This document shows positions 44,081-56,176 of a stretch of DNA of 64,000 nucleotides, piece by piece. The position numbers and the translations under genes are program-made. The notes under the pieces were generated by a model. The model saw only the letters and a list, made by a program, of their open reading frames with translations, was not told where the DNA came from and did no database searches. Each line of letters starts with the position of its first letter. Positions within the stretch are counted from its first letter, which is position 1. The stretch is taken from the NCBI RefSeq assembly GCF_963082655.1, contig NC_081556.1, positions 4,447,765-4,511,764 on the forward strand, in the 5' to 3' direction. The DNA comes from Stomoxys calcitrans. Its lineage: Eukaryota > Arthropoda > Insecta > Diptera > Muscidae.

Positions 44081-44955
44081 GATTGATCATAGGCTTTTTT
44101 AAAATAAATATCTCAAAATACATATATACTCAAGATTAATTTTGTTGTTGTTCATTGTAAGGGCGTTCAGTAGCCAATTGAATTTTAACCATAAACGTAT
44201 TGTTTTTTTTTTTCAGAAAACACTCCTGAAAATAAGGCTGGAGTTAGTTCTATATTTTAGTAAAAAAATTGTCATTCATCTGTTTCCAATTATGTTGTCG
44301 ACAATTTGAAAGAATATGTGACGATATATGAAACTGTCCTTATTTGGCTATAATTCCTATACATATAATTATGATATATTCATATTCATTAAGTGCTTTG
44401 ATATCCACATTAATTAACGTTCAATTGAGTCGTCGGTACATGTAGTAAATTACTTAGATCTACTACAACAACAATACCAGATTAGATCAGATGTCTTTTT
44501 GGCTTTCGTTGGCTCCTTTACTTTGGTATCCTTGCATAGCCCTGCGTTGGCTTACAAATAGGATGGCCAAACGGCCGATGCCGCAATTGAAAACGACATC
44601 TCATCTATTGTCACGTTGTTGTTGTAGCTACATACTAACATGTGAGGTAGTGATGCTTGGCAAGCTCCCCTTGGAGAGGAATGTCGCTCTGGTGCATAGA
44701 TCACTAGGGGGATGCTAATGCTAGTGCGGCGTCCCTTCTGCTCCTGCTCTTTTCTTAGGGAGCTCTTTAGTCAGTTTACTTTTGTTTTGGAATAGATTCA
44801 CAAAGGGCGAGGCGCTTCTTCCGCTTTAAGCTTGTTTTTCATACTAGATTGGAGTGGGTGGTTTTAGGCTTAGCCTCATTGTTCTAGCTTGGGGGTGCGT
44901 TGAATTTCTGGTTGGGAGTGTGTCGCTTGGTTAAGGTTTTTGTTGCAGTCACTAT
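44081..44955. other. Downstream of ave, no gene seen
   Basis: The segment 44590-44960 is less AT-rich than its surroundings, and 44615-44640 contains 'cacgttgttgttgtagc', a phrase shared with the TTG-rich end of family D. The frame at 44491-44718 has no domain. Confidence 0.4.
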
Positions 44956-45150
44956 TTTACATGTGGAGATAACAATCCTCTTTCGGTGCATAAAACCGAT
45001 CGCTGTGGGAACGTGATGGCCATTGGTTGTTTAAAGGCTCCAATAATTCGCCTTATAGTCAACCCGGCCCCGCGGCGACACTCTCCACTCGATACCGCTA
45101 ATTGTCCGCAACTGCAATTGCAGCTGCTCCGTATGAATCATTTTGCTGTG
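44956..45150 (+). repeat. Family D repeat fragment
   Basis: 'atgtggagataacaatcctc', 'ataaaaccgatcgctgtggg', 'atggccattggttgtttaaa', 'ctccaataattcgcctt', 'ctcgataccgctaattgtcc' and 'gcagctgctccgtatgaatc' repeat the order seen at 48480-48650. Confidence 0.75.
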
Positions 45151-46455
45151 GATTGTTATCTGGCATACAATAACTGGTGAAAACTACGAATCGCTTTTCA
45201 AACTTAAAATTTTTAAGGTTATTTCTTCTATGAAAAACCCGTTGCCACTGTACCGTTACAATTCTTGTTATCGATTAGTCTTATTATTTATCGATGTGTT
45301 GGCGTATGTAACATCGCAAATAACACTGTGAAATAGAATTTAACTTTTTCAAAATTATTTTGAAAGAAACAGCATATCCGTAATAACATATCCTAATACA
45401 TAGTTCTTAAAGTTTACAAATATAATTTGACAAATTTATATCCAATCACATTATATCACATCACATCATATCGGTGTTCCACTTTGCAATGAATAGCTAT
45501 TAAAAGCTTTGATATGCTTTATATTAGTACCAGCTATAAAAGCAAATCACGTTTAATACTTAATTTTTACTTCTGGTATGTTTTTCTGTATTTCAACTGG
45601 AATTCAATAAATAAAATATAGTCCCATTACAATTAAGGTACTAAAAAAACTTATTTTAAAGAATCTTATTGCGCGCATCAAATGTTACTTTATATAAAAA
45701 TATACTATGTTCATATTATAAAAATATTGTCAATTGTTCGTTGGTACTTTTTTAGAGCACGCCATACTTTTTCCATCTCTGGTATTTCAGCTAGAATTTC
45801 CATTCCTTCATTCTACTTTCCTCGAGAACGACCATTTGTAAAACAGAGACAGCGGGAGAGTTGGAGAGCGAGATGACAATTATTTTAATTTTTTTTTGTT
45901 TTGGCTCCTCAACCAAAAATCGTTTCATTTGTGAAACATCATCTCGTAGAATCACACCGTCGCGGAAATTTTTTCAATTTTTCCCCAATTTTTAAATTTT
46001 TCTGATAATTGCGACAAGCAGCCCCCTTCAACAATGAGAGCAAAATTGATTGTGTGATTGTGATTGTAAAAAAGTACAAATACTAAATTAAAAAAGGGGC
46101 AGAAATGTGTTGGTGAATACCGAAGGTGTTATTTAATAAAAATAAAAGGAAATAAGAAAATCGATAGGCGTCTAAAAAAAGTAAATTGCTTTGTGGCAAA
46201 GAAAGGAGAAAGATAATTTTTCGATTATTTTTCGCAACATTTTCTTATTTTTTCAAAATCGTTGATGTTTGCTGTCTATGTGTGTGTAAACCTTGGTCGT
46301 GCTTAAAATTTACTTAAGAGAAAGTGAGCTGAAGCTATTAACATTAGAGGTAAGTTCCTATGTAGTTGTCTCTTTCTACGAGTCTGACGAGAGACAAGAG
46401 ATGGAAATACCAGTGAAAGTACAAAAGTACCAAATATATATATATTCTTGTAATA
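45151..46455. other. AT-rich DNA, no gene seen
   Basis: Includes 'catatcacatcacatcat' microsatellite-like sequence near 45440-45470 and A/T tracts. No supported coding frame. Confidence 0.5.
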
Positions 46456-46460
46456 AATTT

Positions 46461-46985
46461 AGGCCATCGTAGCGAAGAGGTTAAGCATACTACGAAAATC
46501 TTAAGGATTACAGAAAACTTTTATCAAAATTGTTTCGTAAGTTATGGGAAAATGTCCTACTGAAGGAAATCTACCAGTTTTTTCAAAGTCAAGGCAAAAT
46601 TGCACTATACGGCGCACCTCCGATTTCACTGAAATTTGGGATGTGGCTTGGCCCCTTGGTCCAAAACTTTCCCTTGGGGGGCAAGTGGTCCAACCCAGGC
46701 AATATGGGTATCAAATGAAAGATATTGTTGTGTAGATTACGAATACGAATCGCGCGATTTTTTATTTTTTAATATTTCTTTTAGAGCAAAAAATGATAAA
46801 AATCGGAGGTACGGCCTAAAAGTGCAGTTTTCCCTATCCCGTTATAATGCTGGCGACATTTGTAAGGCACTACTATGAAAAACCTCTCTTCAAAGAGGTT
46901 TCACACTGCAGCATGCCGACTATAAAAAGAAGGTCCGCACTCATTGGTATGTGAGAAATTTGCCCCTGTTCCTTAATAGACAAAC
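46461..46985 (+). mobile_element. SINE-1 split by a family E segment
   Basis: SINE-1 head 'ggccatcgtagcgaagaggt' at 46461-46492, then about 340 bp of other sequence including a family E-like unit ('ttggtccaaaactttccctt', 'gggtatcaaatgaaagat'), then SINE-1 body and tail from about 46838 ('ataatgctggcgacatttg', 'cctctcttcaaagaggt', 'gagaaatttgcccctgttcc'). The B box region is lost at the junction. Insertion of E into the SINE is the simplest reading. Confidence 0.65.
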
Positions 46986-47924
46986 TTGCATTTTTATTAA
47001 ATTAAGTACTTAAAGAAATTGAGTACTAAAAGAAACAAAATTTATATGTTTTACTAAGAGGTTTATTTTTCCTGTAAAAAAAGCAAACATCTTTGTACTT
47101 GCTTTAGTATTAAATTGAATTGGCCAATAGAATTTCATTTTGTTTTAAAATTTAACTTGCTTTTTGAGCAATTTTGCTTTGGTACTATGTACTTTATTTG
47201 TGATCACTTTTGAAGAAAATGAAATTTACCCATCACTGACCTGAAGACAGTTATTTATTTTTTTGTTTTTATTTATTATTATAGTACAGAGTTGCCAACG
47301 TTTTTAATGCATTAGTAAGTGAGGGAATAGAAAGAATGAAATCATAAACGTATTATTAATGGTGAAATAATTTTGTTTTTTAATGGCTCGTTAAACTTTT
47401 AAGCTTAAGCTCTGAGAAGTAAAAGGAAATGATGAGCTCATTATAAATCAAATACATAAATGTAAAACTTCACAAAAAGTTAAAACCAGCGGTACGATTT
47501 TTTTCGAATTCTATAAGTAAAAAAAACAAAGTAATCCAAGTTGGGGTACGATAATTTCAATATATTAATTGAACGATATAATAATATACGTCTTTCACTA
47601 AATGCATCGTTCGAACCCTGACGCAAACATCAAAAAAGTATACTCCGGTTGTTTTTTCTGACCAAAGTTTTATTTTACATATGTTCGTTGTTCACAATTT
47701 CAAATATTCCAATGATAAAATAATAAATAAATTATTATGTTACCATAAGTAATGAGGGATGAATGAAATTGGCAAGTTTTTTTGCTTTAAATCTAGGTAT
47801 TGTCTAAAAAAGTAATCGTGAGAAAATGTGGGGAAGTTGACAGGTAGAATTTTTCGAAAAATTTATGTCGGCGAAAAATTATCTATACCTATTTGGGTTT
47901 TGTTTCGATATGTGTTTTTATCCT
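46986..47924. other. AT-rich DNA with a SINE-1 scrap
   Basis: At 47605-47655 a plus-strand scrap of SINE-1 remains ('cgttcgaaccctgacgcaaa', 'catcaaaaaagtatactccg'). The rest has no gene or matched repeat. Confidence 0.5.
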
Positions 47925-48250
47925 TCTCCATTGCATAGGGATATGACTATCATCGTCATATCGAAAGGTAAATCTTTCTTTATCGATCTCCCGAAATGGC
48001 TTCGCTAACACATAGGTAGCGATATTCGTATTCGATTTAACTGCAATATTGCAAAATGACTACTACTATCCATTTCAAATATAGGTCAAACCGTTTCAAT
48101 AGCATATATTATTCCCGTATAGACCGATTCCCTGATTTGAATTCTTGTGCACCTAGAAGGTGCTGTAGTTATCCGATTTGTTTTACATTTTGATTTTTTT
48201 TTTCAAACTTGCATGCTTAACATGGTCTGAGGCGATCCAAGGTATTCTTT
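47925..48250 (+). mobile_element. Strongly decayed family C element
   Basis: 'ccattgcatagggatatgac' corresponds to the element start and 'gtatagaccgattccctgat' with 'cttgtgcacctagaaggtgc' to a module. Divergence is high. Confidence 0.4.
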
Positions 48251-48329
48251 GCCGATTTGTCCAAAATTTTTCACGATTTTTTACCTACAACTTACTTTAT
48301 ATAGCAGTAACATAAGAAAGAAAATAATC

Positions 48330-48720
48330 CCATGGCAGTCGGTTGTACGTACCGGATTGACCCAATGGAATCCTTCAAGCGGCAGCCGCATCGGTGTACG
48401 AGACACTGCTACATATATATCACATTTTAAAATGCCTGTGGTTGTAGCCACAATTTTCATGTGGAGGTGGCGATCTTCATCAAGCAGGCTCGTTCCGGTC
48501 CAAAGAACCGATCGCCCGATGAACAAGGTGGCCATTGGTTATTGAAAGGCGCCAATAAGTCGCCTTGTCGTATCCAGCATCATAGACACTCAGTATTTAT
48601 ACAAGAGCCGGTGCCACCCGTTGCAGCTACTCCGTATGGAGCATTCCACTATCCGCAACTTGGGAACGCGTCGGGTAGCTCGCAGTTAAGCTTCTCGTGA
48701 CAGCAATGAACACCACATAG
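48330..48720 (+). repeat. Family D repeat, longest copy
   Basis: Runs from 'cccatggcagtcggttgtac' through 'gtaccggattgacccaatgg', 'gtgtacgagacactgctaca', 'gttgtagccacaattttcat', 'gttccggtccaaagaaccga', 'ggcgccaataagtcgccttg', 'gcagctactccgtatggagc' to 'aagcttctcgtgacagc'. 'gccggttgtacgtaccgg'-type sequence at the start is nearly palindromic. Other copies are fragments of this order. The element type is not known to me; no tRNA boxes were recognised. Confidence 0.75.
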
Positions 48721-49234
48721 ACCTTTCAAATTAAAGTACATATTATATAACATATCGTGGCCAAGTTTTTCTTAATATTTGCATCTTTTATTTTTAAGCG
48801 ATTCAATAAACTTAGAGCATATATGCATATGTATACTTAGAGAGTTGCCACTTTTCACTATCGTCATCTATATATCATTTCGACTGCTTTTAAGACCGCC
48901 CTTATTATATAACGATTTTCCCTTTTGCTCACCTGGAAGGCATAGCCCTAATACAGTTTAGTTAAGATGTTCAGTCCCTGTAAATAACAAGAGCTTGACA
49001 ATGGTGGAGGATATAATATATCCGGTCCTGTCAAATTTATTCTTTAGCAGAGATCCAAAACAAAACAGCCATGAGAGAAAATCTATTTCTTTTCAATGCA
49101 GTGAAAGAACTGCCATCATGACGGTATAAATTTGATCGCTAGCAATTTGTACCTGAGAGAAGTAAATTTGTGCAACTAAAATGCCAAGAAGATGGAAAAA
49201 AACTTTAAATTATCAATTAACAAAAATTAATCGA
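48721..49234. other. AT-rich DNA, no gene seen
   Basis: No supported coding frame or matched repeat. Confidence 0.5.
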
Positions 49235-50306
49235 AATTAAGTTATAGTCCGATTCGGACCATAAATGATTGCTGAACATTATAGAAATCATTGTGTAATA
49301 TTTTAGTATATTCGGATAAGAATTGCGCCTTGTAGGGGTTCAAGAAGCAAAATCGGGAGATATGTTTATATGGGAGCTGTATCAAGATATTGATCTGGTA
49401 TTGGCATATAATCTTGGATCTTGACTTCTTGAGCCAATAGAGCGCGCAATTTTCTTCCGATTTGGCTGAAATTTTGCATGAGATGTTTTGTTATGACTTC
49501 CAATAACTGTGCTAATATAAACCGATCTTGGGTTTTGACTTCTTAAGCCTCTAGAGGGCGCCATTCTCGTCCGATTTGACTGAAATTTTGCACGTACTGT
49601 TTTGATATCACTTCCAACAACTGTGCCAAGTACGGTTCATAACCTGATATAGTTGCCATATAAACCGATCTTAGTTCTTGACTTCTTGGGCTTTTAGAAG
49701 GCACAATTCTTATCCGATTTGACTTAATTTTACGCGTAATTCACGCGGTGTTTTGGTATCATTTCCAACATTTGTGCCAAGTGTGGTCCAAATCGGTCCA
49801 TAACCTGATATAGGTGTATCTTAACTTATTGAGCCGCTATAGGGAACAATTCTAATTCGATTTGGCTAAAATTTTGCATGAAGTGTTTTGATATGACTTC
49901 CAAAAACTGTGATGAGTATGGCGCAAATAGGTACATAACCCGACATTGCTACCATATAATTTGATCTGGGATCTTTACTTCTTGAGTCTCTAGAGAGCGC
50001 AATTCTCATCCTATTTGGCACAAATTTTGTATAACGGCTTCTTCCATGGCCTTCAACATATGTGTGCAATATGGTCTGAGGCGATCTATAGCTTGATACA
50101 GCTCCCATATAAACCGATCTTCCGATTTTGGTTCTTGAGCCCCGAATCGGACTATAACTTGATATAGCTCCTTCTCCTCCGTCCTTATTCATTTCTCTTT
50201 GTTTGCCTTAAAAGAGATACTGCGCAAAGAACTCGACAGATGCTATCCATGGTGGAGGGTATATAAGGTTCGGCCCTGCCGAACTTAGCACGCTTTTACT
50301 TGTTAG
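49235..50306 (+). mobile_element. Family C modular element with hairpin end
   Basis: Six or so modules with 'ttgacttcttgagcc' landmarks at 49421, 49535, 49678, 49821, 49974 and about 50128, spaced 114-154 bp. It ends with 'ccatggtggagggtatataa', a hairpin gttcggc-cct-gccgaac at about 50270-50286, and the terminus 'ttagcacgcttttacttgtt'. The 5' start is missing. Confidence 0.85.
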
Positions 50307-50457
50307 ATTTTTTATAATATTAACGAATAGAAACCAAAACTTTTTCCTACTCATTTGAATCCATTATTAAGCTTGGAATTTAGCTAAACTGAGTTAACAA
50401 AAGAGTGTGTGCAATTTTACAAAGCGCCGCTCGCAAGTAAATCCGCACAGTGAAATT

Positions 50458-50601
50458 ACAATACTGGTTGTTATGAGTAGTCACACCAGAGAGTAGAAGC
50501 AGAATACATTTGTATTACTAGTCATTGTTATTAGAATACACTACTCCACTACATAAACTGTATGGAAAGTCTACTTAGTAGCAACCAGTATTATAATTGT
50601 C
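50458..50601. repeat. Short inverted-repeat element
   Basis: 'acaatactggttgttatgag' at the left and 'tagcaaccagtattataatt' at the right form imperfect inverted ends with an 11-bp perfect core (aatactggttg / caaccagtatt). About 144 bp, non-coding; a MITE by structure. Confidence 0.6.
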
Positions 50602-51908
50602 TCAGTTCTGGGACATCTGTTTATAAAAAGAAAAGGGAATCATAATATCCTCACCTATAAATGACTGTTGTATTTATCCTCCATAAACAATTTAAAGCAA
50701 AGGCATGTGTTGGTTAAAAACACTTTGTTTTTTCTTTATATTATCTGATTATTTTGTACAAAAGCTTTTAAAGACTTAATTCCCGATTCATCAGGAATGC
50801 AGTGCTAAGCCAAAAATGCGAGAGCACATAAATCCTATTGCGATGCCATGGGAAAATTGTTAATAAGATTTCTCCCGCGCTTTTGTTGTGGTTTCTAATT
50901 AATTTGTGCTTGTAATTGAAACACATTTTGCGCTTTGGATTTGTTTTCCCTCCATTAAAGTGTTAAAATTTGCATAATTTCCATAAATTTAACATTGAAA
51001 AAATGCTCACGTTTAGAACGAAAATAAAACAAGTTCTGGGCTATATTTGTTGTTGTCATCATCGTTGTTGTTGTTGTAGCCTTCTATGGCTGTTTGGGTT
51101 ATTTCACATTTTGGATGAAATGAACAATAGCAACAACCTCGCGCCATCGCCATATGAAACGTTTGTACTGCCAAAACCAAACTTGTAAGCAGCGCAACAC
51201 AACGAAGGGGAAATCTCAAACTCAAAGCGACGCAGTAGTAGTAGAAGAAGAAGGAAAGCATGGTTTTTGAATGGCTGACTGAATGAATGGTCCGACCTCA
51301 TGGACAGACTACTTCAGTTGGGGTGAATGATGGGCAATTGGGTGGTTGGATTGGGTTGACGGGACGAAAGATTTTGCATGAAAGTAAAAAAAAAAATGTT
51401 ATCACTTAAATGGTGCTTATGTGCTGCTGTTGCTGCTATTACCACTGTTTCTGTTTGTCTCTCTGTAAGGGTCTCGTGCTCGCATTGAATCAATGGAGGG
51501 AATGCGTTGTGCTCCAGTGCTGTTGCTTTGAGGGCATTAGAAACCACGATATGTAGGTATGTTGTTCATATTAATAAATATCAAATAGTAAATACAAACC
51601 ATACATACATACATAGATGGGTACATGTATACCCGTCATATGTATACGAGTATTGTTTACTTTTGTTGTTTTGTTTTAATAATAATAAATATTAGGCAAA
51701 CATTATATGGCTGTTAAACAAACATAGTATGTATGCACCATTTGTATTATTGTCCAAACAATCAATGATACTCGGCTTGATTACGCTAGTGTTTCGTGCT
51801 AACCGAGTTTCAGTTCAAGTGTTCTCGACCTGGGATAATCTGCAACAGGTATTAAATTACTCGCAAAACACCAAACAGTGCCTGTCCCTTGTCACTTCAT
51901 TCCATCAA
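50602..51908. other. AT-rich DNA with TTG/CTG repeats, no gene seen
   Basis: A TTG run at about 51063-51078 and a 'ctgctgttgctgct' run at about 51423-51437. The frames at 50970-51301 on both strands are driven by these repeats. No domain seen. Confidence 0.5.
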
Positions 51909-52315
51909 TCCCATGGCAGCCGGTTGTACGTACCGGATTAAACCGATGAAGTTCTTCATCGGCAAGGACTGCCACATCAGTGTATAACACACTGCTACAA
52001 CAACAACAACGTCATGTCAAGGGGCCCACAATTTATCCACCTGTTTCGTAGTGTATGGTTCATCCATTTTCTATGGACTCGGTCCATCATGCACATGTCT
52101 AAAGATTGGATCAGTGCGTTGGTCTTCACGCTTTTTAAAGCACCTTCAATGTCGATAAAAACCTCTACGATGTTCATCTTGGAGTTAAAGGATTTTTCTG
52201 TACTATGCACAATCTTATACAGGGCGATTTCCACCAATCGCCGTATGTTCTACATTCTAGCCGATTGTACGTAAAGGATTGACCCGATGGATTCTTCGCT
52301 GTCGCCCAGTCTACA
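51909..52315 (-). pseudogene. LINE RT fragment enclosed by family D pieces
   Basis: On the minus strand, about 52012-52250 reads 'NIVEVFIDIEGALKSVKTNA' followed by 'NHTLRNRWI', matching the first RT catalytic region of non-LTR elements (F-x-D-I-x-G-A-F). Family D end sequence lies on both sides: 51909-52012 ('cccatggcagccggttgtac' to 'ctacaacaacaacaacg') and 52255-52315 ('agccgattgtacgtaaagg', 'attgacccgatgg'). Only the RT piece remains; non-functional. Confidence 0.65.
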
Positions 52316-52319
52316 ACTA

Positions 52320-52440
52320 GAGCTGGCAAACTATCGATGATAGCAACATTCGATGTTTTCTATAGTTTTAATAATAAATAGCTATAGTATTGATAATATC
52401 GTTAATTTCCCATCTCCTATATTTCAAGCAAAAATGATTG
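52320..52440. repeat. Family H hairpin repeat, decayed copy
   Basis: 'agagctggcaaactatcgat', 'attcgatgttttctatag', 'ttaataataaata' and 'aatatcgttaatttcccatc' follow the order of 16436-16550, but the arms no longer pair well. Confidence 0.6.
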
Positions 52441-52660
52441 GTTATTTAAAGGCGCCAATAACATGCCTTGTTATATCGAGCATCATGGGCACTCAGTATT
52501 TGTGCAAGAGCCGGTGACGCCCGGCCTCTCACTGAGACTCTCCGCTATATACCGCTGATTGTCCGCGACTGCCGTAGCAACTACTCCGTATGGAGCATTT
52601 CACTATCCGCAACCTGTGGACCCGCCCGGTAGATCGCAGCTAAGCTTATCGTGACAATAA
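52441..52660 (+). repeat. Family D repeat fragment
   Basis: 'ttaaaggcgccaataacatg', 'atatcgagcatcatgggcac', 'gcaagagccggtgacgcccg', 'tactccgtatggagcatttc', 'taagcttatcgtgaca'. Fourth clear copy of the 3' half of the family. Confidence 0.75.
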
Positions 52661-54635
52661 CGTTTGCCCACACGAACATATTGTAAATCCATAAGGTGGT
52701 ACAAGCCCCCGTTTCTAGATAGTAATCACAAATTGTAGCAGCTGTTTGAACCAAAACCCGTTATTTTTTTTATAAATTAACATCACTATGCAATACGCAC
52801 AAATACTCAAACCACATAGCGTGCCTGCCTCATATTTGGGGTCCGTCTGTCAAGGTATATAAAATGTAGGTAAAATAGCGATGCTCTTTAAAGAATGAAT
52901 TGAGCAAATAAACATTGATACGAACGCAACAGAGCAATAAAAAGCAAACTTTACTTACACTTCTTTAAAAAAAAAAAACATTTTTGGTTAGATGCAATAC
53001 AGCTTTCTGTACAGGCACATATGTTACATACACTATTGATACAAACATACATATATAAACGTAGATGTTGATATTCGAGTAGGCATATACTATATGCACA
53101 TACATATATACAAACATATCTATTTTCCTTCATATCTCTGCGTATCCACTTATACATACTATATTGCGTATGCCACTAATGTACCTGCATAGCTCAGTTA
53201 GTTAGTCTGCCAGTCTTGTTTGGAGATAAATATGCCCAAAAGTGAGAACACATACGCACTCACCCCACAAATAACAAATTCACCTATCGTCGTCATCGTC
53301 ATCGGTACGATGGTCTAATATGGTTGGTATGTATGTTTGTTTGAAGAGATGTGTGTTGTATGATTGTATGCTTGATTGTGCTCTACGTGTAGCAGCACTT
53401 TTTTTATTTTGGGGAGAGAATCTCTGCCATTGTTTTTGTTGTTGTTGATTCTGCTACGTAATATTATTGATAACCAAAACGAATTGTTAAATATTTTTCG
53501 TTGTTCCTTTCCCTCTCTTTAGAGGGCCAATGATGATGACTTATACTATCCAATTGTAGGTTATTAAAAAAATATAACTTAATTTTTTTTTATCGTGACA
53601 GGGGCAAGGTTAAAAAAGGAATTTTTGACTGACCATTATGGGTTATGGAAGAAATTCGGGTGTTGATTGACATATGGGTCTGTAGGCAAACGATGAAACG
53701 CCCATCTGGCGAAGCGTGAATATCTGATAGTTCCCAATTGTCTAATTGGCTTTACATAATAAGCTCGATAATATTTTGTATCCAAAAGAAAGGTAATTTT
53801 GTAATTTACCTTTAATTTTTTTCAATGCGTAGTAGGTGTTAGTATGAACATAGGGATGTATGTTATCGAAATAAGGAGTGCGTTCCTCTGACCTAATAGT
53901 CCATTAGGTAAAAGGTGTCTTTGCTATGTATTATACCTGCAGTTTGTCGATGTATAGCTTCTTTCAAGTGTACGCCACGTGGCCTTATAAGGACAAGATG
54001 GCGAAATTTGATGCTGATACTACTTTACCCCGGAGAAATCCATTATCGATTTTTTTGTCATGGAGCATAAACTTATCGACGGTCGAACCAAAGACACCTT
54101 TCTTTTCTCAAAAAATCTACCACAATTTGAATACCATGATCGGAACACTGATCATTCGATCTGCTAGATACTCTTTGGTCTGCTCGTCCTAGTCTCCCTT
54201 ATCAATCCATCAGGCTTTCTTTATGTCAGTAATGTCGTTCAACACTTTTTAAACCGTCATGGTCGAGAAGTCCTTTCTATGCAATTGTTAAAAATATTTT
54301 TCGCTTGCTCGTTCTTGACTTCGGTTGGGGTATAGACACAGATTATACAAAACGGTTTATATGGGATCAAGTGAAAAATTTACCCTCCACACACACTATT
54401 GGACATCAATGGTCACATGCATAAGAAGATAAGCCTAATAATGTACATATGCATATATAATTGTGTCCATCGCTGTTTAGGGGGTCATTATTTTTGAGCA
54501 TAACTTTTTAGAATTATTCATACGTAACGGAAATTTAATTCTTGTTGAGTATTTATAAAAATTGGCCCACCCTTATGTAGAAAGCAGCTGGCCAGCTTGT
54601 TTTTGGGTAGGTTCTTAGTCGAAGTCATCACCGGC
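52661..54635. other. No gene seen; possible unassigned transposon at 53.9-54.3 kb
   Basis: Mostly AT-rich with 'tacatat' repeats at 53030-53160. The part from 53920 to 54330 is less AT-rich and has an 88-codon plus-strand frame (53926-54192) without recognisable motif. Confidence 0.4.
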
Positions 54636-54738
54636 ATTCACAAAACTTAATGTAGCTTTCAAATAGGATTATTTGACAGATTTCCTTTATAGAACTGTCA
54701 AACAAACCTATTTCACGTCTTCCTTAGGTTTTGTGAAT
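54636..54738. mobile_element. Small hairpin MITE
   Basis: 103 bp with inverted arms: 'attcacaaaacttaatgtag' ... 'aggattatttgacag' at the left and 'ctgtcaaacaaacctatttc' ... 'ccttaggttttgtgaat' at the right, pairing over about 44 positions with several differences. The loop is about 15 bases. No coding sequence. Confidence 0.8.
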
Positions 54739-55467
54739 ACGACCGAATATATATGATGACAATTTTAATGACTCCGATCATATCGATGATGATTGTTTAC
54801 GATTAAATTTAATCACTTCAATGAATTTGTAATAAAGCACACAAACATGCAGACTAGAGACCAATAAAGATGACACACAACGCTACTAAAGACACTACCA
54901 CAACAACAATGTGAAGTGATTTCATATGCAAACGCGAAAAACTACCAAAGCAATTAAAATGAATTGCAAATTTAAATATAAAACAAAGTCTTATCGCCGT
55001 CGTCATCATCGGTAATTTCAATCAGGGATGGAAAAGTCTGTTCTTTAGTGCGTAAGGTCACTAATTATATTACGTGACCTTAATTTACTAATTGCTCCTC
55101 TATAAAGCTTTGGGTGAGTAGCGGCGGCCTTGACACTTGACTTCTAATTTTTATATGAGACTCATGATCAACTCCCAAAATTTAGGAAGTTTTTACTATC
55201 AATTAGGGTATACATCTAATTGTATTTTTAAATTATTCGATTAATCGTTTATTTGAAAATTGAAGTTCAACGATTAATCGATCAAAACCGAAAAGGGTTG
55301 TCGATTAACCGATTTATCGATTTATGTGTCTCATAAAATAAAACGGCATATCTTGCGTGATTTTATTCCTTAAGTATTTCTCATATACGTATGTGGATTT
55401 GATTTGTAAATAGGGCACACGGGTCCAGTTAATTTGATCCTTAAACTAAAGCGAACATTTTTCAATC
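54739..55467. other. AT-rich DNA; CGATTAAT-rich part at 55200-55340
   Basis: 'attattcgattaatcgttta', 'ttgaaaattgaagttcaa' and 'cgattaatcgatcaaaacc' near 55230-55300 reappear in diverged form at 55790-55910 ('attattcgattatttgttta', 'ttgaaaatatctctttcaat'), on the other side of a SINE-1 copy. Confidence 0.5.
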
Positions 55468-55712
55468 CAAAATGCAAATTTGCTCATGAACATTCCATTA
55501 AGGAAATGGGACAAACTTCTCACAAATCAATGAGTTCTGTCCGATTCAATTTTAAGCTCAATGATAAGGGACCTCCTTTTTATAGCCGAGTCCGAACAGC
55601 GTGCCGCAGAGCGACACCTTTTTGGGGAGAAGTTTTTACTTGGAAAGTACCTCAGAAATAGCGCTGAAAATTGATGTTCCTGCCAGGATTCGAACTCAGG
55701 CTTTTGGCGTCC
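55468..55712 (-). mobile_element. SINE-1 copy, head damaged
   Basis: Complete tail and body ('atgaacattccattaaggaa', 'tccgattcaattttaagctc', 'tatagccgagtccgaacagc', 'gcgacacctttttgggga') and B box region 'aggattcgaactcaggc'; the A-box end is lost at about 55712. Confidence 0.85.
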
Positions 55713-56114
55713 ACTCGAATGAAATTTTTCCCAAGTAGGGCACAAATGATGAAAAATGCAGAAAAATTACGCAATTAATATGCTTTTAAGGGTTTTAACC
55801 TAAAAACGGTTAATCGATTAGCCGATCTAAATTATTCGATTATTTGTTTATTTGAAAATATCTCTTTCAATCGTTTGTTTATTTGAAAGGTCACGAATAA
55901 TCGAGTGTACACCCTACCATCAATGTACAATAAAAAATTTCATCTCTGCTGTATTTTCGGATACATCGCAAAAGATGGGGATGCTTGTCTTCGGTTAGGG
56001 TTATAAATAAAGGGTCCACAAATGTTTTTCCTGATGTTTGCTTCAAAATTGCCATCGCCATAACTTGGAATATCCCACACCTCTGACTGTTGTACCGTGT
56101 AATCTGTAAAAAAA
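55713..56114. other. AT-rich DNA, no gene seen
   Basis: Holds the second CGATTA-rich segment (55790-55910). The minus-strand frame 55891-56256 has no recognisable domain. Confidence 0.45.
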
Positions 56115-56176
56115 AGTATTCTTTCGATCCAAAAAGTACCTTTTTGGTACCAAAATTAATATTTCCATCCCTGATT
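56115..56176 (+). repeat. Family G short repeat, copy 2
   Basis: 'agtattctttcgatcc', 'aaaaagtacctttttggtac' and 'aatatttccatccctg' match 15449-15512. Confidence 0.55.

Noticed and set aside
53186..53210. tRNA-like A box 'tagctcagttagttag'
   Set aside because: No B box or foldable tRNA arms within the next 60-90 bases.
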